From NCBI GenBank assembly GCA_049663345.1, contig JBATDG010000087.1:34520-98519 (forward strand): a stretch of 64,000 nt of DNA. Reading direction: 5' to 3'. The translations under genes were made by a program, and so were the position numbers. This document shows positions 1 to 7,589 of the stretch, piece after piece (positions within the stretch are counted from its first letter, which is position 1; the number at the start of each line of letters is the position of its first letter). The DNA comes from SZUA-365 sp049663345 (GTDB lineage Bacteria; Bacteroidota; Ignavibacteria; SZUA-365). The notes below the pieces were generated by a model. That model searched no databases. It was not told the DNA's origin and saw only the letters and a list, made by a program, of their open reading frames with translations.

Positions 1-75
1 TGTATTTTTATCGTCTCACGTCCGGCGGAGCTATGTTAACCCGCCGTATGACGGTGATCGACTAACAGCACTTTA

Positions 76-1929
76 ATGAAGCGGCAGCCTGCGCATTCGA
101 AAGCGCCTGGCGGTAAGCAGTTGTTCGGCACAGCCAAAATGGATGTGCTTATCCCTGCTGTAATCGCGTTGGCGGCTATCAGTCTTCGTCTTGCATTCAT
201 TTCCTCACTTCGCGAAACACCCTTTTTTCTGCAGCATTTTTCAGACACAAAGCTCTACATGCAGCTTGCGTCGCAGATTCTGGGCGATGGAATTCCGCAG
301 GCATACTTCATGTCTCCGCTGTATCCATACATGATCGCGCTCATCTGGAAAGCTACCGGGAATCCGGAGTTGTGGGTCCGAATACTTCAGGCCCTGTTCG
401 GGGGAGGTACAGCGTTGTTGACGTATTTTATTGGGAAAATGTACTTCAGCCGAAGCACCGGGATAGTCGCCGGGGCGATCGTGGCGTTGTACGCTCCGCT
501 GATTTATTATGACGGCCTCCTTCTGACTGAATCGCTTCAGACATTGCTGTTCACCGGACATCTTCTCATACTTCTGGCTGCATTGGAGAAAAGGGAGATC
601 AAATACTGGATCGGCGCTGGTGTCTTGCTTGGTCTGTCCGTTATCACTCGCGCGAACATCATTGTATTCCTCCCGGCCTTTCTGGTTATCTGGATGTTCT
701 TGAAGAAGGAATCGAAACCGTCTCCTCGAAGCCTTCTCGCCTATGCGTTCGCAACGATCATGGTTATTGTGCCAATTACTCTGCACAACGCGGCAGCGGA
801 GGGAGTGCTCATCCCGACAACGTCTTCGCTTGGGTACAACCTCTACGCAGGAAACAATTCGGAAGCGACGGGACTGTACACCATGCCTGACGGAGTAGAT
901 CTCTCAGAGGATCTCAACGGCACACATTGGGTAGAAAAACAGACCGGTCGTAACATGAATTCGGCACAGGTTTCCGACTTCTGGCGCGATCGGGCACTCG
1001 GTTGGATGGGAACGCATCCCGGTGACGCGGCAATTCTCTTCGCCCGAAAAATTCTGCTGTTCTTTCATCCCGGCGAAATTGATCAGCTGGGACTCAGCAT
1101 GCGGTTTTACACAAACGAATACGGTTGGGTGATCGGCCTTCCTCCCGGTGCCTTCCCGGTGCTGCTGATTCTCTCCGCAATCGGGCTTCTGCTGGCATTC
1201 AGAGATGGAACGGCGACCTGGGTACCGCCGCTCTTCCTTCTCGTTTACGTGCTCTCCACGGCTGTATTCTTTATCAGTGGTCGCCTGCGTTTGCCTGTTC
1301 TGCCTATTCTTATTCTCTACGCGGCGAGCGCATTGGTTGTGCTGGTGCAGCGCAGTAAGGAAGGCCGCTTTGCTTCTCTGCGCATCCCGGTTGCAGCAGG
1401 GGCAGTCGCGGCTCTCGCGTTAATATTTCTGCAGCCGGAAGTGCGCCAGGGTTTTGAACAGGAGTATCTGAAGATCGGGCAGGCGTCCTTCAACACAGGC
1501 GCGTATCCTGAAGCAGAGCGCCGATTCAGAGCTTCGCTGAATGAGCAGGTTACTGTCGATGCGCTGGTAAATTTGGGGAATGCGCTTGCGGCGCAGAAAC
1601 GTGTGGAGGAGGCGGCGGAACAGTATAGGGAAGCACTCAATATGGATTCAACCGCAGCGCTCGCCTGGTTCAACTATGGCAATTTGCGCATGCAGACCGG
1701 GTCTCCTCAATATGCCTACGGGTACTGGAAGAAGGCCATCGAATGCGATCCTTTTCTTGGGGATGCGAGAAGGAATCTAGGCTTACTGCTGATGCAGGCC
1801 GGGCGTCTGCCTGAAGCGAGAGAACAGCTGACGAAATATCTTGAACTTGAGCCCGATCCTAAGCGGCGCTCCGAGATCAACCGTGATTTGGAGCGCATTC
1901 GTCAGATCCTGGAAAAGGATGGACGCTGA
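76..1929 (+). CDS. Membrane glycosyltransferase (GT39/PMT-like) with C-terminal TPR repeats
   Basis: 617 aa. The N-terminal ~450 residues carry about ten hydrophobic segments and the layout of dolichyl-phosphate-mannose mannosyltransferase-like (PMT_2/ArnT-type) enzymes: an acidic residue pair in the first periplasmic loop (FSDTKLYMQLA, near residue 57) and a long loop around residues 230-330. Known members move a sugar from a polyprenyl-phosphate donor to protein or lipid in the inner membrane. Residues ~470-610 form three to four TPR units (for example the segment with LGNALAAQKRVEEAAEQY), probably periplasmic and protein-binding. No good ribosome site precedes ATG 76; ATG 142 is an alternative start that keeps all membrane segments. 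It ends at a bidirectional terminator facing the CBS gene. The class is clear; donor and acceptor are unknown. Confidence 0.75.
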   Translation: MKRQPAHSKAPGGKQLFGTAKMDVLIPAVIALAAISLRLAFISSLRETPFFLQHFSDTKLYMQLASQILGDGIPQAYFMSPLYPYMIALIWKATGNPELWVRILQALFGGGTALLTYFIGKMYFSRSTGIVAGAIVALYAPLIYYDGLLLTESLQTLLFTGHLLILLAALEKREIKYWIGAGVLLGLSVITRANIIVFLPAFLVIWMFLKKESKPSPRSLLAYAFATIMVIVPITLHNAAAEGVLIPTTSSLGYNLYAGNNSEATGLYTMPDGVDLSEDLNGTHWVEKQTGRNMNSAQVSDFWRDRALGWMGTHPGDAAILFARKILLFFHPGEIDQLGLSMRFYTNEYGWVIGLPPGAFPVLLILSAIGLLLAFRDGTATWVPPLFLLVYVLSTAVFFISGRLRLPVLPILILYAASALVVLVQRSKEGRFASLRIPVAAGAVAALALIFLQPEVRQGFEQEYLKIGQASFNTGAYPEAERRFRASLNEQVTVDALVNLGNALAAQKRVEEAAEQYREALNMDSTAALAWFNYGNLRMQTGSPQYAYGYWKKAIECDPFLGDARRNLGLLLMQAGRLPEAREQLTKYLELEPDPKRRSEINRDLERIRQILEKDGR

Positions 1930-1930
1930 A

Positions 1931-1965
1931 AACAAAAACGCCCCCTGATTGAGGGGGCGTTGAGT
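1931..1965. terminator. Bidirectional rho-independent terminator
   Basis: A 10-bp perfect stem (1937-1946 with 1952-1961, GC core CCCCC/GGGGG, 5-nt loop) lies between convergent genes. Reading on the minus strand it is followed by a T-rich run (complement of 1931-1938), so it best serves the CBS gene; the plus-strand side has a weaker TTATTG tail. Confidence 0.8.
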
Positions 1966-2528
1966 TATTGTTCGTCATCTGCAAGAAGATCAGGCTCATC
2001 GGAAAGCGGAAATTCTTCCTCCTCCGCCTTGGAAAGCGGGTGTGGAGGCAGATTAAGCACCTCATCGGCGAAATGCTGCACCAGGTAGGCAATGATATCT
2101 TTGACGGAAACAAGTCCCAGAGGCTCGAACGCATCGTTCACGATGGGAATGTGGCGATAGCCGCCGAGATCCATGAAATTGAGCGCATAGGCGATCGTAT
2201 CGTCATCGTTAAGCGCCTGGGGATGAATGGTCATCACCTCAGTTATCGGCGACGAACGGAGGTCGAACGATGATCCGACAATTTTTTTCAGCACATCGCG
2301 TTCAGTGAATATGCCGAGCAGTTTCTGATGGCTTGTGACCAGTACGCATCCGATGCGTTTGGTCTGCATCAGGTGAATCGCGTCACGTATCGGTGTGTCG
2401 ATGTCAACCGTGATCGCAGGCTTCATGAGACTGCGCAGTGATCGGCGCAAATCTTCCACTTCCAGTGCAGGAATATAGGGGTCGGCATCCTGACTGAGGT
2501 CTAACTCCGGATCGTCCTTCCTGTTCAT
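1965..2528 (-). CDS. CBS-domain pair protein
   Basis: About 187 aa. Two consecutive CBS motifs occupy residues ~38-155: the first contains TPIRDAIHLMQTKRIGCVLV followed by LLGIFTERDVLKK, the second has YALNFMDLGGYRHIPIV followed by PLGLVSVKDIIAYL. CBS pairs bind adenosine nucleotides such as AMP, ATP or SAM and act as sensors; a free-standing pair usually regulates a partner protein. No catalytic domain is attached. The tail is very acidic (EEEEF, DLLADDEQ). The frame opens at a GTG (2537), but ATG 2528 is three codons inside and was preferred. Only 26 nt separate it from the ammonia-lyase gene upstream, so co-transcription is likely. The target is unknown. Confidence 0.8.
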   Translation of the reverse strand: MNRKDDPELDLSQDADPYIPALEVEDLRRSLRSLMKPAITVDIDTPIRDAIHLMQTKRIGCVLVTSHQKLLGIFTERDVLKKIVGSSFDLRSSPITEVMTIHPQALNDDDTIAYALNFMDLGGYRHIPIVNDAFEPLGLVSVKDIIAYLVQHFADEVLNLPPHPLSKAEEEEFPLSDEPDLLADDEQ

Positions 2529-2554
2529 CACTACCACTTTCGCTGGTGAAAAAA

Positions 2555-4090
2555 CTATTCAAGATTTCCGATGGTACTTTCTACGTTTTCCAAGATAGTA
2601 TTTTTTTGCACTAGTTCAGCGGTGCGGCGAAGATCTTCAAACATCAAACGGTCTGCATCGAGGTGAGGTACAGACTGTCGGATAATGTTATGCGCGACGC
2701 GCGTGCCGCGGCCGAGTCCCATTGGCAAATGGAAATCAAGAGCCTGAGCCGCGGTCATAAATTCCACCGCCAGCACGTTCTCTACATTGCGCATGATCTG
2801 CCAGGCCTTTCGTGCGCCAATGGATCCCATGCTGTTGTGATCCTCCTGATTCGCAGAAGTAGGAATTGAATCCACGCTCGCCGGATGCGAGAGAACCTTG
2901 TTTTCCGAAACCAGAGAGGCCGCAGTATACTGCGCGATCATAAGGCCGCTGTTGAGTCCTCCCTTTGCGGTGAGAAAGCGGGGGAGTCCGCTCAGTTTTC
3001 CATTCACCATCCGTTCAGTGCGGCGCTCGGAAATACTGGCGAACTCTGACAAGGCTATGCCGAGGAAATCCGCTGCAAGGGCCACCGGCTGTCCGTGAAA
3101 ATTCCCACCTTCGACGAGAGATCGGGTCTCCGCGAATATGAGGGGATTATCCGTTGCCGAGTTGATTTCACAGAGCAATACATTTTCAACGTAACCGATC
3201 GCATCGCGCGAGGCCCCGTGAACCTGCGGCATGCAGCGCAAAGAGTACGCATCTTGCACCGCGTCATGTCCGTCCCGATGCGACTCGCGAATTTCACTCT
3301 CATCCAAAAGACGCAGGATATTGCGCGCGACCGCCTGCTGTCCGGGATGCGGCCGCACCGCATGCAGGATCGGGTTGCAGGCATTTGTGGTGCCGAGCAA
3401 TCCTTCGAGCGTCATGGATCCCGCGATATCGAACTGCCGCGCAAGCGCTTTTGCCCTTGCGGTCGTCCAGCTCAAATATGCCGTCATCATCTGCGTACCG
3501 TTGATCAAGGCCAGACCTTCCTTCGCAGCAAGCACCACGGGTTGTAGTCCATGTGCCTGCAGTGCCTCGGCTGCGGGACGCGGAGTCCCGGTCGCACTCC
3601 ACACTGTTTCGAGTCCCATCATCCCGCAAACCAGGTGCGCGAGCTGCACCAGATCGCCGCTTGAGCCGACGGATCCTTGAGAAGGAATCACCGGAATGAT
3701 ATCGGCATTGAGCATCGCAAGCAGCAACTCGACGGTACTCACCCGTATCCCGGAATATCCTTTCGCAAGCGCGTTGGCGCGCAGCAGCATGAGGATGCGG
3801 GTGATATGTTTCGGCATGGGATCGCCGCAGCCGACTGCGTGGCTGATGATAAGGTTGCGCTGCAGCTGCTCGAGCTGATCGCTTCCGATATGCACATTGC
3901 TGAATTCACCAAAGCCCGTAGTGATGCCATACATGACCTTGTTGTCGCGCACCCATTCATCAACCAATGCACGCGATGCCTGCATGCGCGGAAGGGCCTC
4001 GGCGGATAGCTCCACCGTGCAGTCCCCGGCCGCCGCAATGAGTACATCTTCCAGTGTGAGAGAATTGCCGTCAATCGTGAGCGTTTTCAT
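2555..4090 (-). CDS. hutH: Aromatic amino-acid ammonia-lyase, histidine ammonia-lyase type
   Basis: 511 aa, full length for the MIO-dependent lyase/aminomutase family, which removes ammonia from histidine (giving urocanate) or tyrosine/phenylalanine. Seen: the catalytic Tyr loop YGITTGFG near residue 54; the selectivity-loop SH at 83-84; the MIO tripeptide region GSVGSSGDLVQLAH (S143-S144-G145); GGNFHG; and TSANQEDHNSMG, whose Glu is the histidase-like residue (phenylalanine lyases have Gln there). Two oddities: the cyclising tripeptide is Ser-Ser-Gly instead of Ala-Ser-Gly, and VQL replaces the usual APL, a variant I also associate with some tyrosine ammonia-lyases of Bacteroidota. No hutU, hutI or hutG lies nearby, so the histidine-degradation role is inferred from residues only; a tyrosine lyase is the main alternative. 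Confidence 0.85.
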   Translation of the reverse strand: MKTLTIDGNSLTLEDVLIAAAGDCTVELSAEALPRMQASRALVDEWVRDNKVMYGITTGFGEFSNVHIGSDQLEQLQRNLIISHAVGCGDPMPKHITRILMLLRANALAKGYSGIRVSTVELLLAMLNADIIPVIPSQGSVGSSGDLVQLAHLVCGMMGLETVWSATGTPRPAAEALQAHGLQPVVLAAKEGLALINGTQMMTAYLSWTTARAKALARQFDIAGSMTLEGLLGTTNACNPILHAVRPHPGQQAVARNILRLLDESEIRESHRDGHDAVQDAYSLRCMPQVHGASRDAIGYVENVLLCEINSATDNPLIFAETRSLVEGGNFHGQPVALAADFLGIALSEFASISERRTERMVNGKLSGLPRFLTAKGGLNSGLMIAQYTAASLVSENKVLSHPASVDSIPTSANQEDHNSMGSIGARKAWQIMRNVENVLAVEFMTAAQALDFHLPMGLGRGTRVAHNIIRQSVPHLDADRLMFEDLRRTAELVQKNTILENVESTIGNLE

Positions 4091-4198
4091 AATCCTGTAG
4101 TACAGTTGGACTCAAAAAAAGTACATCAACAAAAATACACAGATGGCGCGAGAGGGGAAAGGGCGGAAATCCTCGGCCCTAACACACAAACTTTGTTT

Positions 4199-4390
4199 CC
4201 TGCGTGTGCCTTTTCCTGCGTGTGCCTTTTCCTGCGTGTGCCTTTGCCTCCGTGGGCCGTTGCCTGCGTGTGCCGTTGCCTGCGTGCGCCGTTACCTGCG
4301 TGCGCCGTTACCTGCGTGCGCCGTTACCTGCGTGTGCCGTTGCCTGCGTGCGCCGTTGCCTGCGTGCGCCGTTGCCTGCGTGCGCCTTTG
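4199..4390. repeat. 16-bp minisatellite, 12 tandem units
   Basis: Twelve head-to-tail copies of a 16-bp unit (consensus cctgcgtgYgccgttR) start at 4199, 4215, 4231 and so on to 4375. The first three units carry ctttt/cttt in place of cgtt, and one unit (4247) is the most diverged. Because 16 is not a multiple of 3, all three forward frames stay open and give repetitive Cys/Arg/Leu/Pro peptides; I regard those as non-genic. The array fills the 420-nt gap between the ammonia-lyase start and the GbsR-like gene and ends ~50 bp before that gene's promoter. Between 4091 and 4198 I see nothing else. Confidence 0.9.
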
Positions 4391-4440
4391 CCGGGCGCGG
4401 TGAACGCTCGCCTACGCCGTTTTTCGGCTTTGCCAAGCGC

Positions 4441-4469
4441 TTGACTTTGAAAGTATTTGCGTTTATGTT
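4441..4469 (+). promoter_or_regulatory. Candidate sigma70-type promoter of the GbsR-like gene
   Basis: TTGACT (4441-4446), a 17-bp spacer and TATGTT (4464-4469) sit about 40 bp before the ATG at 4511. The -35 matches five of six consensus bases and the -10 four of six. Relatives in the Bacteroidota can use a different -33/-7 consensus, so this is a candidate only. Confidence 0.45.
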
Positions 4470-4475
4470 GTTCCT

Positions 4476-4499
4476 AACGTTTGAAAAATACCAAACATT
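4476..4499. promoter_or_regulatory. Candidate operator (imperfect inverted repeat)
   Basis: Half-sites aacgtttg (4476-4483) and caaacatt (4492-4499) are inverted repeats matching at 7 of 8 positions, separated by 8 AT-rich bases. The element lies just downstream of the candidate -10 and 11 bp before the regulator's start codon, which is where an autoregulated MarR/GbsR repressor would bind. This is inference from position and symmetry. Confidence 0.4.
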
Positions 4500-4510
4500 A
4501 AGGCCGCTAC

Positions 4511-5002
4511 ATGGATAGTCGTCCTGCACTGCTCCAGAAGGAATTTGTCGAAGCATTCGGCAATCTGTATGCGGCCTATGGCTGGAAGCGTCTCGATGGA
4601 CTGATCATCGGCCTGCTACTCGCGAAGGCCGAGACACTCTCTCTCGATGAAATTTGTACATCGCTTGGCCGGAGCAAAGGTCCGATCTCCGAAAGCGTTC
4701 GTCAGCTCGCTGCACGGGGATTGCTGCGTAAAATGGCGGGCCGTGAGAATCGTCGCGATTACTACGCAATCGAGCCGGATCTGTTTTTCCACAATCATCA
4801 GCTCAACATGCGGGCTGTGCGGAAGAACAGAGCCATTGCGGAGGAGTATCTCGCGCAGGAAGCGGGTTCTGCAGAACTCGAAGGCATGCGGAAAAATCTT
4901 CGCATCATGCACGCCTTCTATACGTTGATGGAGAGTTTCTATAGTGATTTTTCCATGAGATGGAACGCAGAGAAACAGCGGCTCATCGAATTGGAGAAAT
5001 GA
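4511..5002 (+). CDS. GbsR/MarR-family transcriptional regulator
   Basis: 163 aa, winged-helix protein of the GbsR branch of MarR. Residues ~1-95 contain the typical N-terminal FGNLYAAYGWKRLDGLIIGLLL, then the helix-turn-helix LSLDEICTSLGRSKGPISESVRQLAARGLL and the wing RENRRDYYAIEPD. The C-terminal half is helical and probably dimerises. Known members repress uptake or osmolyte genes and respond to a small ligand such as choline. It sits 55 nt before the KAS III-like/symporter/ligase/MaoC genes on the same strand, so it is the natural candidate regulator of that set. A candidate promoter and palindrome lie directly upstream. Confidence 0.8.
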   Translation: MDSRPALLQKEFVEAFGNLYAAYGWKRLDGLIIGLLLAKAETLSLDEICTSLGRSKGPISESVRQLAARGLLRKMAGRENRRDYYAIEPDLFFHNHQLNMRAVRKNRAIAEEYLAQEAGSAELEGMRKNLRIMHAFYTLMESFYSDFSMRWNAEKQRLIELEK

Positions 5003-5057
5003 TCGGTCTGCGATGTAGTTTTCTGATCACAGGTACACGCTGCAAAAGGATAGGACT

Positions 5058-6080
5058 ATGAGAACGGCTGTTATCACCGGTACCGGACTGTACGCGCCAG
5101 GGGAACCGATTCCGAACTCGGTTTTCAACGAGCGGCATCAGCAGGATATCGATAGCTTCCTTCGGGAGAACCGCAACATTCTTCAGCGCTATTACATGGC
5201 GGAGGACCAGGCTACATCCGATTTGATCGTGCCGGCGGCAAAGGATGCACTCGCTGAGGCGGGAATCACTGCCAAGGACCTCGATCTGATCATCGTGTCC
5301 ACAGACACACCAGACTATATTTCTCCCAGCACGGCTGCTGTGGTTCAGTATCGCCTTGGCGCAGGCAACGCGGGGGTCTTTGATGTGAACACGGCCTGTG
5401 CGGGATTCGTGACTGCCCTCGACATTGCCTGGAAGTACATTCGTTCGGATGAACAATACCGGCACATCCTCGTTGTCGGGGCATACGGGATGAGCAAATA
5501 TCTGGATCAGGACGATTACAAAATCGCGACGCTTTTCGCGGACGGGGCCGGTGCCGTCGTGCTCTCCGCTGCAGACAGCATGCCGGATGCCGCCGGGCGG
5601 TCTTCCGTGGGAGTCCTCGCCTCGACGCTGTACGCGGACGGCAGCTTCCATGACTACATGGGAATTTTCAGCGGGGGGACGCGCATCCCGGCCTCGCACC
5701 AGAGTATTGATGCAAAGGATACTTTACTCCGATTTGCGAAGAAAATTCCTCCCGAAACCAATTCGCAGAACTGGCCGCGGCTGGTACGGACGGTGCTTGA
5801 CCGCATCGGCAAAACGCCGCAGGATGTGAAGAAGTATTTTTTCACGCAGATCAACATCAACAGCATTCAACAGACGCTCGATTTTCTCGATGTGCCGCAT
5901 GAACGCTCACATAACGTCATGGATAAATTTGCCTATACCGGCAGTGCCTGCATCCCGATGGCCATCGCCGACGCCGTCGATGCGCATCGGCTGGACAATG
6001 GCGACCTGGTCATGCTCGTAGGTTCAGGCGGCGGCATCTCCATGGCGGCCCTCGCGCTCGAATGGTCCTACACCACCTGA
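5058..6080 (+). CDS. KAS III-like thiolase-fold protein lacking the catalytic His and Asn
   Basis: 340 aa, full-length 3-oxoacyl-ACP synthase III (FabH) fold. The nucleophile Cys114 is present in DVNTACAGF, and the C-terminal glycine motif GSGGGISMAAL is kept. By eye-alignment to FabH, the HQAN motif is replaced by FTQIN (Thr263 in the His position) and the GNTS motif by AYTG (Tyr293 in the Asn position). His and Asn support malonyl decarboxylation in canonical enzymes, so this protein may transfer or hydrolyse acyl groups, or condense a different substrate, rather than start fatty-acid synthesis. SD aaagga (5045-5050) supports the ATG. It is followed after 9 nt by a symporter, then an acyl-CoA ligase and a MaoC hydratase, pointing to a dedicated carboxylate pathway. 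The family is sure, the reaction is not. Confidence 0.75.
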   Translation: MRTAVITGTGLYAPGEPIPNSVFNERHQQDIDSFLRENRNILQRYYMAEDQATSDLIVPAAKDALAEAGITAKDLDLIIVSTDTPDYISPSTAAVVQYRLGAGNAGVFDVNTACAGFVTALDIAWKYIRSDEQYRHILVVGAYGMSKYLDQDDYKIATLFADGAGAVVLSAADSMPDAAGRSSVGVLASTLYADGSFHDYMGIFSGGTRIPASHQSIDAKDTLLRFAKKIPPETNSQNWPRLVRTVLDRIGKTPQDVKKYFFTQININSIQQTLDFLDVPHERSHNVMDKFAYTGSACIPMAIADAVDAHRLDNGDLVMLVGSGGGISMAALALEWSYTT

Positions 6081-6089
6081 GTACTGCAA

Positions 6090-7589
6090 ATGAACAGTGA
6101 GACGTATTATTCCTGGATAGCATTTTCGGCCTACGCGATCATCATTGCGGGCATCGCGCTATGGTCGCGAAGCCGGGCGCGTTCGATGGAATCGTTTTCG
6201 GTCGGGACGCGGACCGTCAGTCCGTATTTCGTCGGACTGTCCCTCGCGGCCAACATGGCCAGCGCGGCGACTTTCGTCATCAATCCCGGTCTGATGTATC
6301 TTTACGGCTGGGCGGGAATTCTCGGCTACGCCGTCGCTACGCCGCTTGGGATTTTCCTGGCCCTCATCATCCTCAGCAAGAAGTTTCGCAGCATCGGAGA
6401 TCGCACACGTGTGATCACAGTGCCGCAGTGGATTGGCGACCGCTTCGGCGCACGCTTTCTTACAGTGTATTTCTCGGTTCTCTCGCTTCTGCAGATCACC
6501 TTTCTCGTGCTGATCGTTGTGGGGCTCTCGGTCGTTTTGCGCAGTACTCTTGGCATCTCCATCGAGACGGCGCTGCTCGTGGTCGTGGGCTTCACCTTCG
6601 GCTACATCCTGCTTGGCGGAGCGAGCGCGCATATTCTCACGAATACAATTCAGGCGACGATAATGATCGTCGTGGCTCTGCTCCTTATCACATCGGGATT
6701 TGAATATTTCAGCGACGGCATTGGAGGGTTCTTTACCCGCCTCAGCGAAGTGTCGCCAAATTTTGCTTCGGCAACGAATCCCGATAGCCAGCTGTTCCGT
6801 GACTGGTTTGAAGTGTTCGCCGCGAATTTTATCATCGGCATTGCCATTATTCTCCAGCCGCATATTATTTCGAAGTCGCTTTATCTGCGCACAGAAGCCG
6901 ATGTCAACCGATATCTCGCAACGGCCATGATAGTCGCGACGCTGTTCTTTGCCGTACTTCTGACCGGTCTGTTCGCCAGACTTACCCTCGGCGGCGAATT
7001 GCTGAAACCCGACACAGTGATCGCGACCTATATCGTACAGGAGTTCTCTCCGCCCATCCGTGCCATTATCGGACTCGGTATACTCTCCGCTGGATTCTCC
7101 ACGCTCGAAGGAATTCTCCTCGCGCTCTCATCGATATTCGCCAACGATTTTCTCAAGGGCGTGCTGCCCCGCCGCATGACGGATGGGGATGCATGGAAAA
7201 AGCGTTCGCTGCGCTACGCGAAAATATTCCTTATTGCCCTCGCGCCTGTGACGCTTCTGCTCTCGCGGGATCAGCTTCTCCATCCCTCGCTGTCCGTCGC
7301 GCTCTTCGCGCAGAACGGCGTGTATGGACTGTTCGCCGCGACATTTGTCCCTGTGCTCTTCGGCGTGTTCACCCAGCGGGCGACAAAGGGGATGGTGTTC
7401 ACTGCCTCGCTCGTCGCACTGGCCGTGCACTTCGGCATGTATTATGGGAAATTGACCGTCTACCACAATAATCCCGCCGTGACCGCAGCTATTGCGCTTA
7501 TTGCAAGCGTCGCCATCATGCTTGCAATGATGGCAGTTTCACGCTCCACAGAGACTGCACGCTCGGTAGAAAAGGAGGCGGTCCGATGA
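6090..7589 (+). CDS. Sodium:solute symporter (SSS family)
   Basis: 499 aa with about 13 hydrophobic segments. N-terminal motifs fit the SSS/LeuT-fold family: SMESFSVGTRTVSPYFVGLSLAANMASAATFVINPG, then GYILLGGASAHILTNTIQATIMIVVALLL. Members use the sodium gradient to import small organic solutes such as acetate, proline, pantothenate or monocarboxylates; the substrate cannot be read from the sequence. The stop overlaps the start of the acyl-CoA ligase by 4 bp (ATGA), which strongly suggests translational coupling and that the imported compound is a carboxylate activated by the ligase. Confidence 0.85.
   Translation: MNSETYYSWIAFSAYAIIIAGIALWSRSRARSMESFSVGTRTVSPYFVGLSLAANMASAATFVINPGLMYLYGWAGILGYAVATPLGIFLALIILSKKFRSIGDRTRVITVPQWIGDRFGARFLTVYFSVLSLLQITFLVLIVVGLSVVLRSTLGISIETALLVVVGFTFGYILLGGASAHILTNTIQATIMIVVALLLITSGFEYFSDGIGGFFTRLSEVSPNFASATNPDSQLFRDWFEVFAANFIIGIAIILQPHIISKSLYLRTEADVNRYLATAMIVATLFFAVLLTGLFARLTLGGELLKPDTVIATYIVQEFSPPIRAIIGLGILSAGFSTLEGILLALSSIFANDFLKGVLPRRMTDGDAWKKRSLRYAKIFLIALAPVTLLLSRDQLLHPSLSVALFAQNGVYGLFAATFVPVLFGVFTQRATKGMVFTASLVALAVHFGMYYGKLTVYHNNPAVTAAIALIASVAIMLAMMAVSRSTETARSVEKEAVR

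Noticed and set aside
4106..4518. Three overlapping forward frames encoding Cys/Arg/Leu/Pro repeats
   Set aside because: They are by-products of the 16-bp minisatellite, which leaves all three frames open; no ribosome site or non-repeat content supports a gene.
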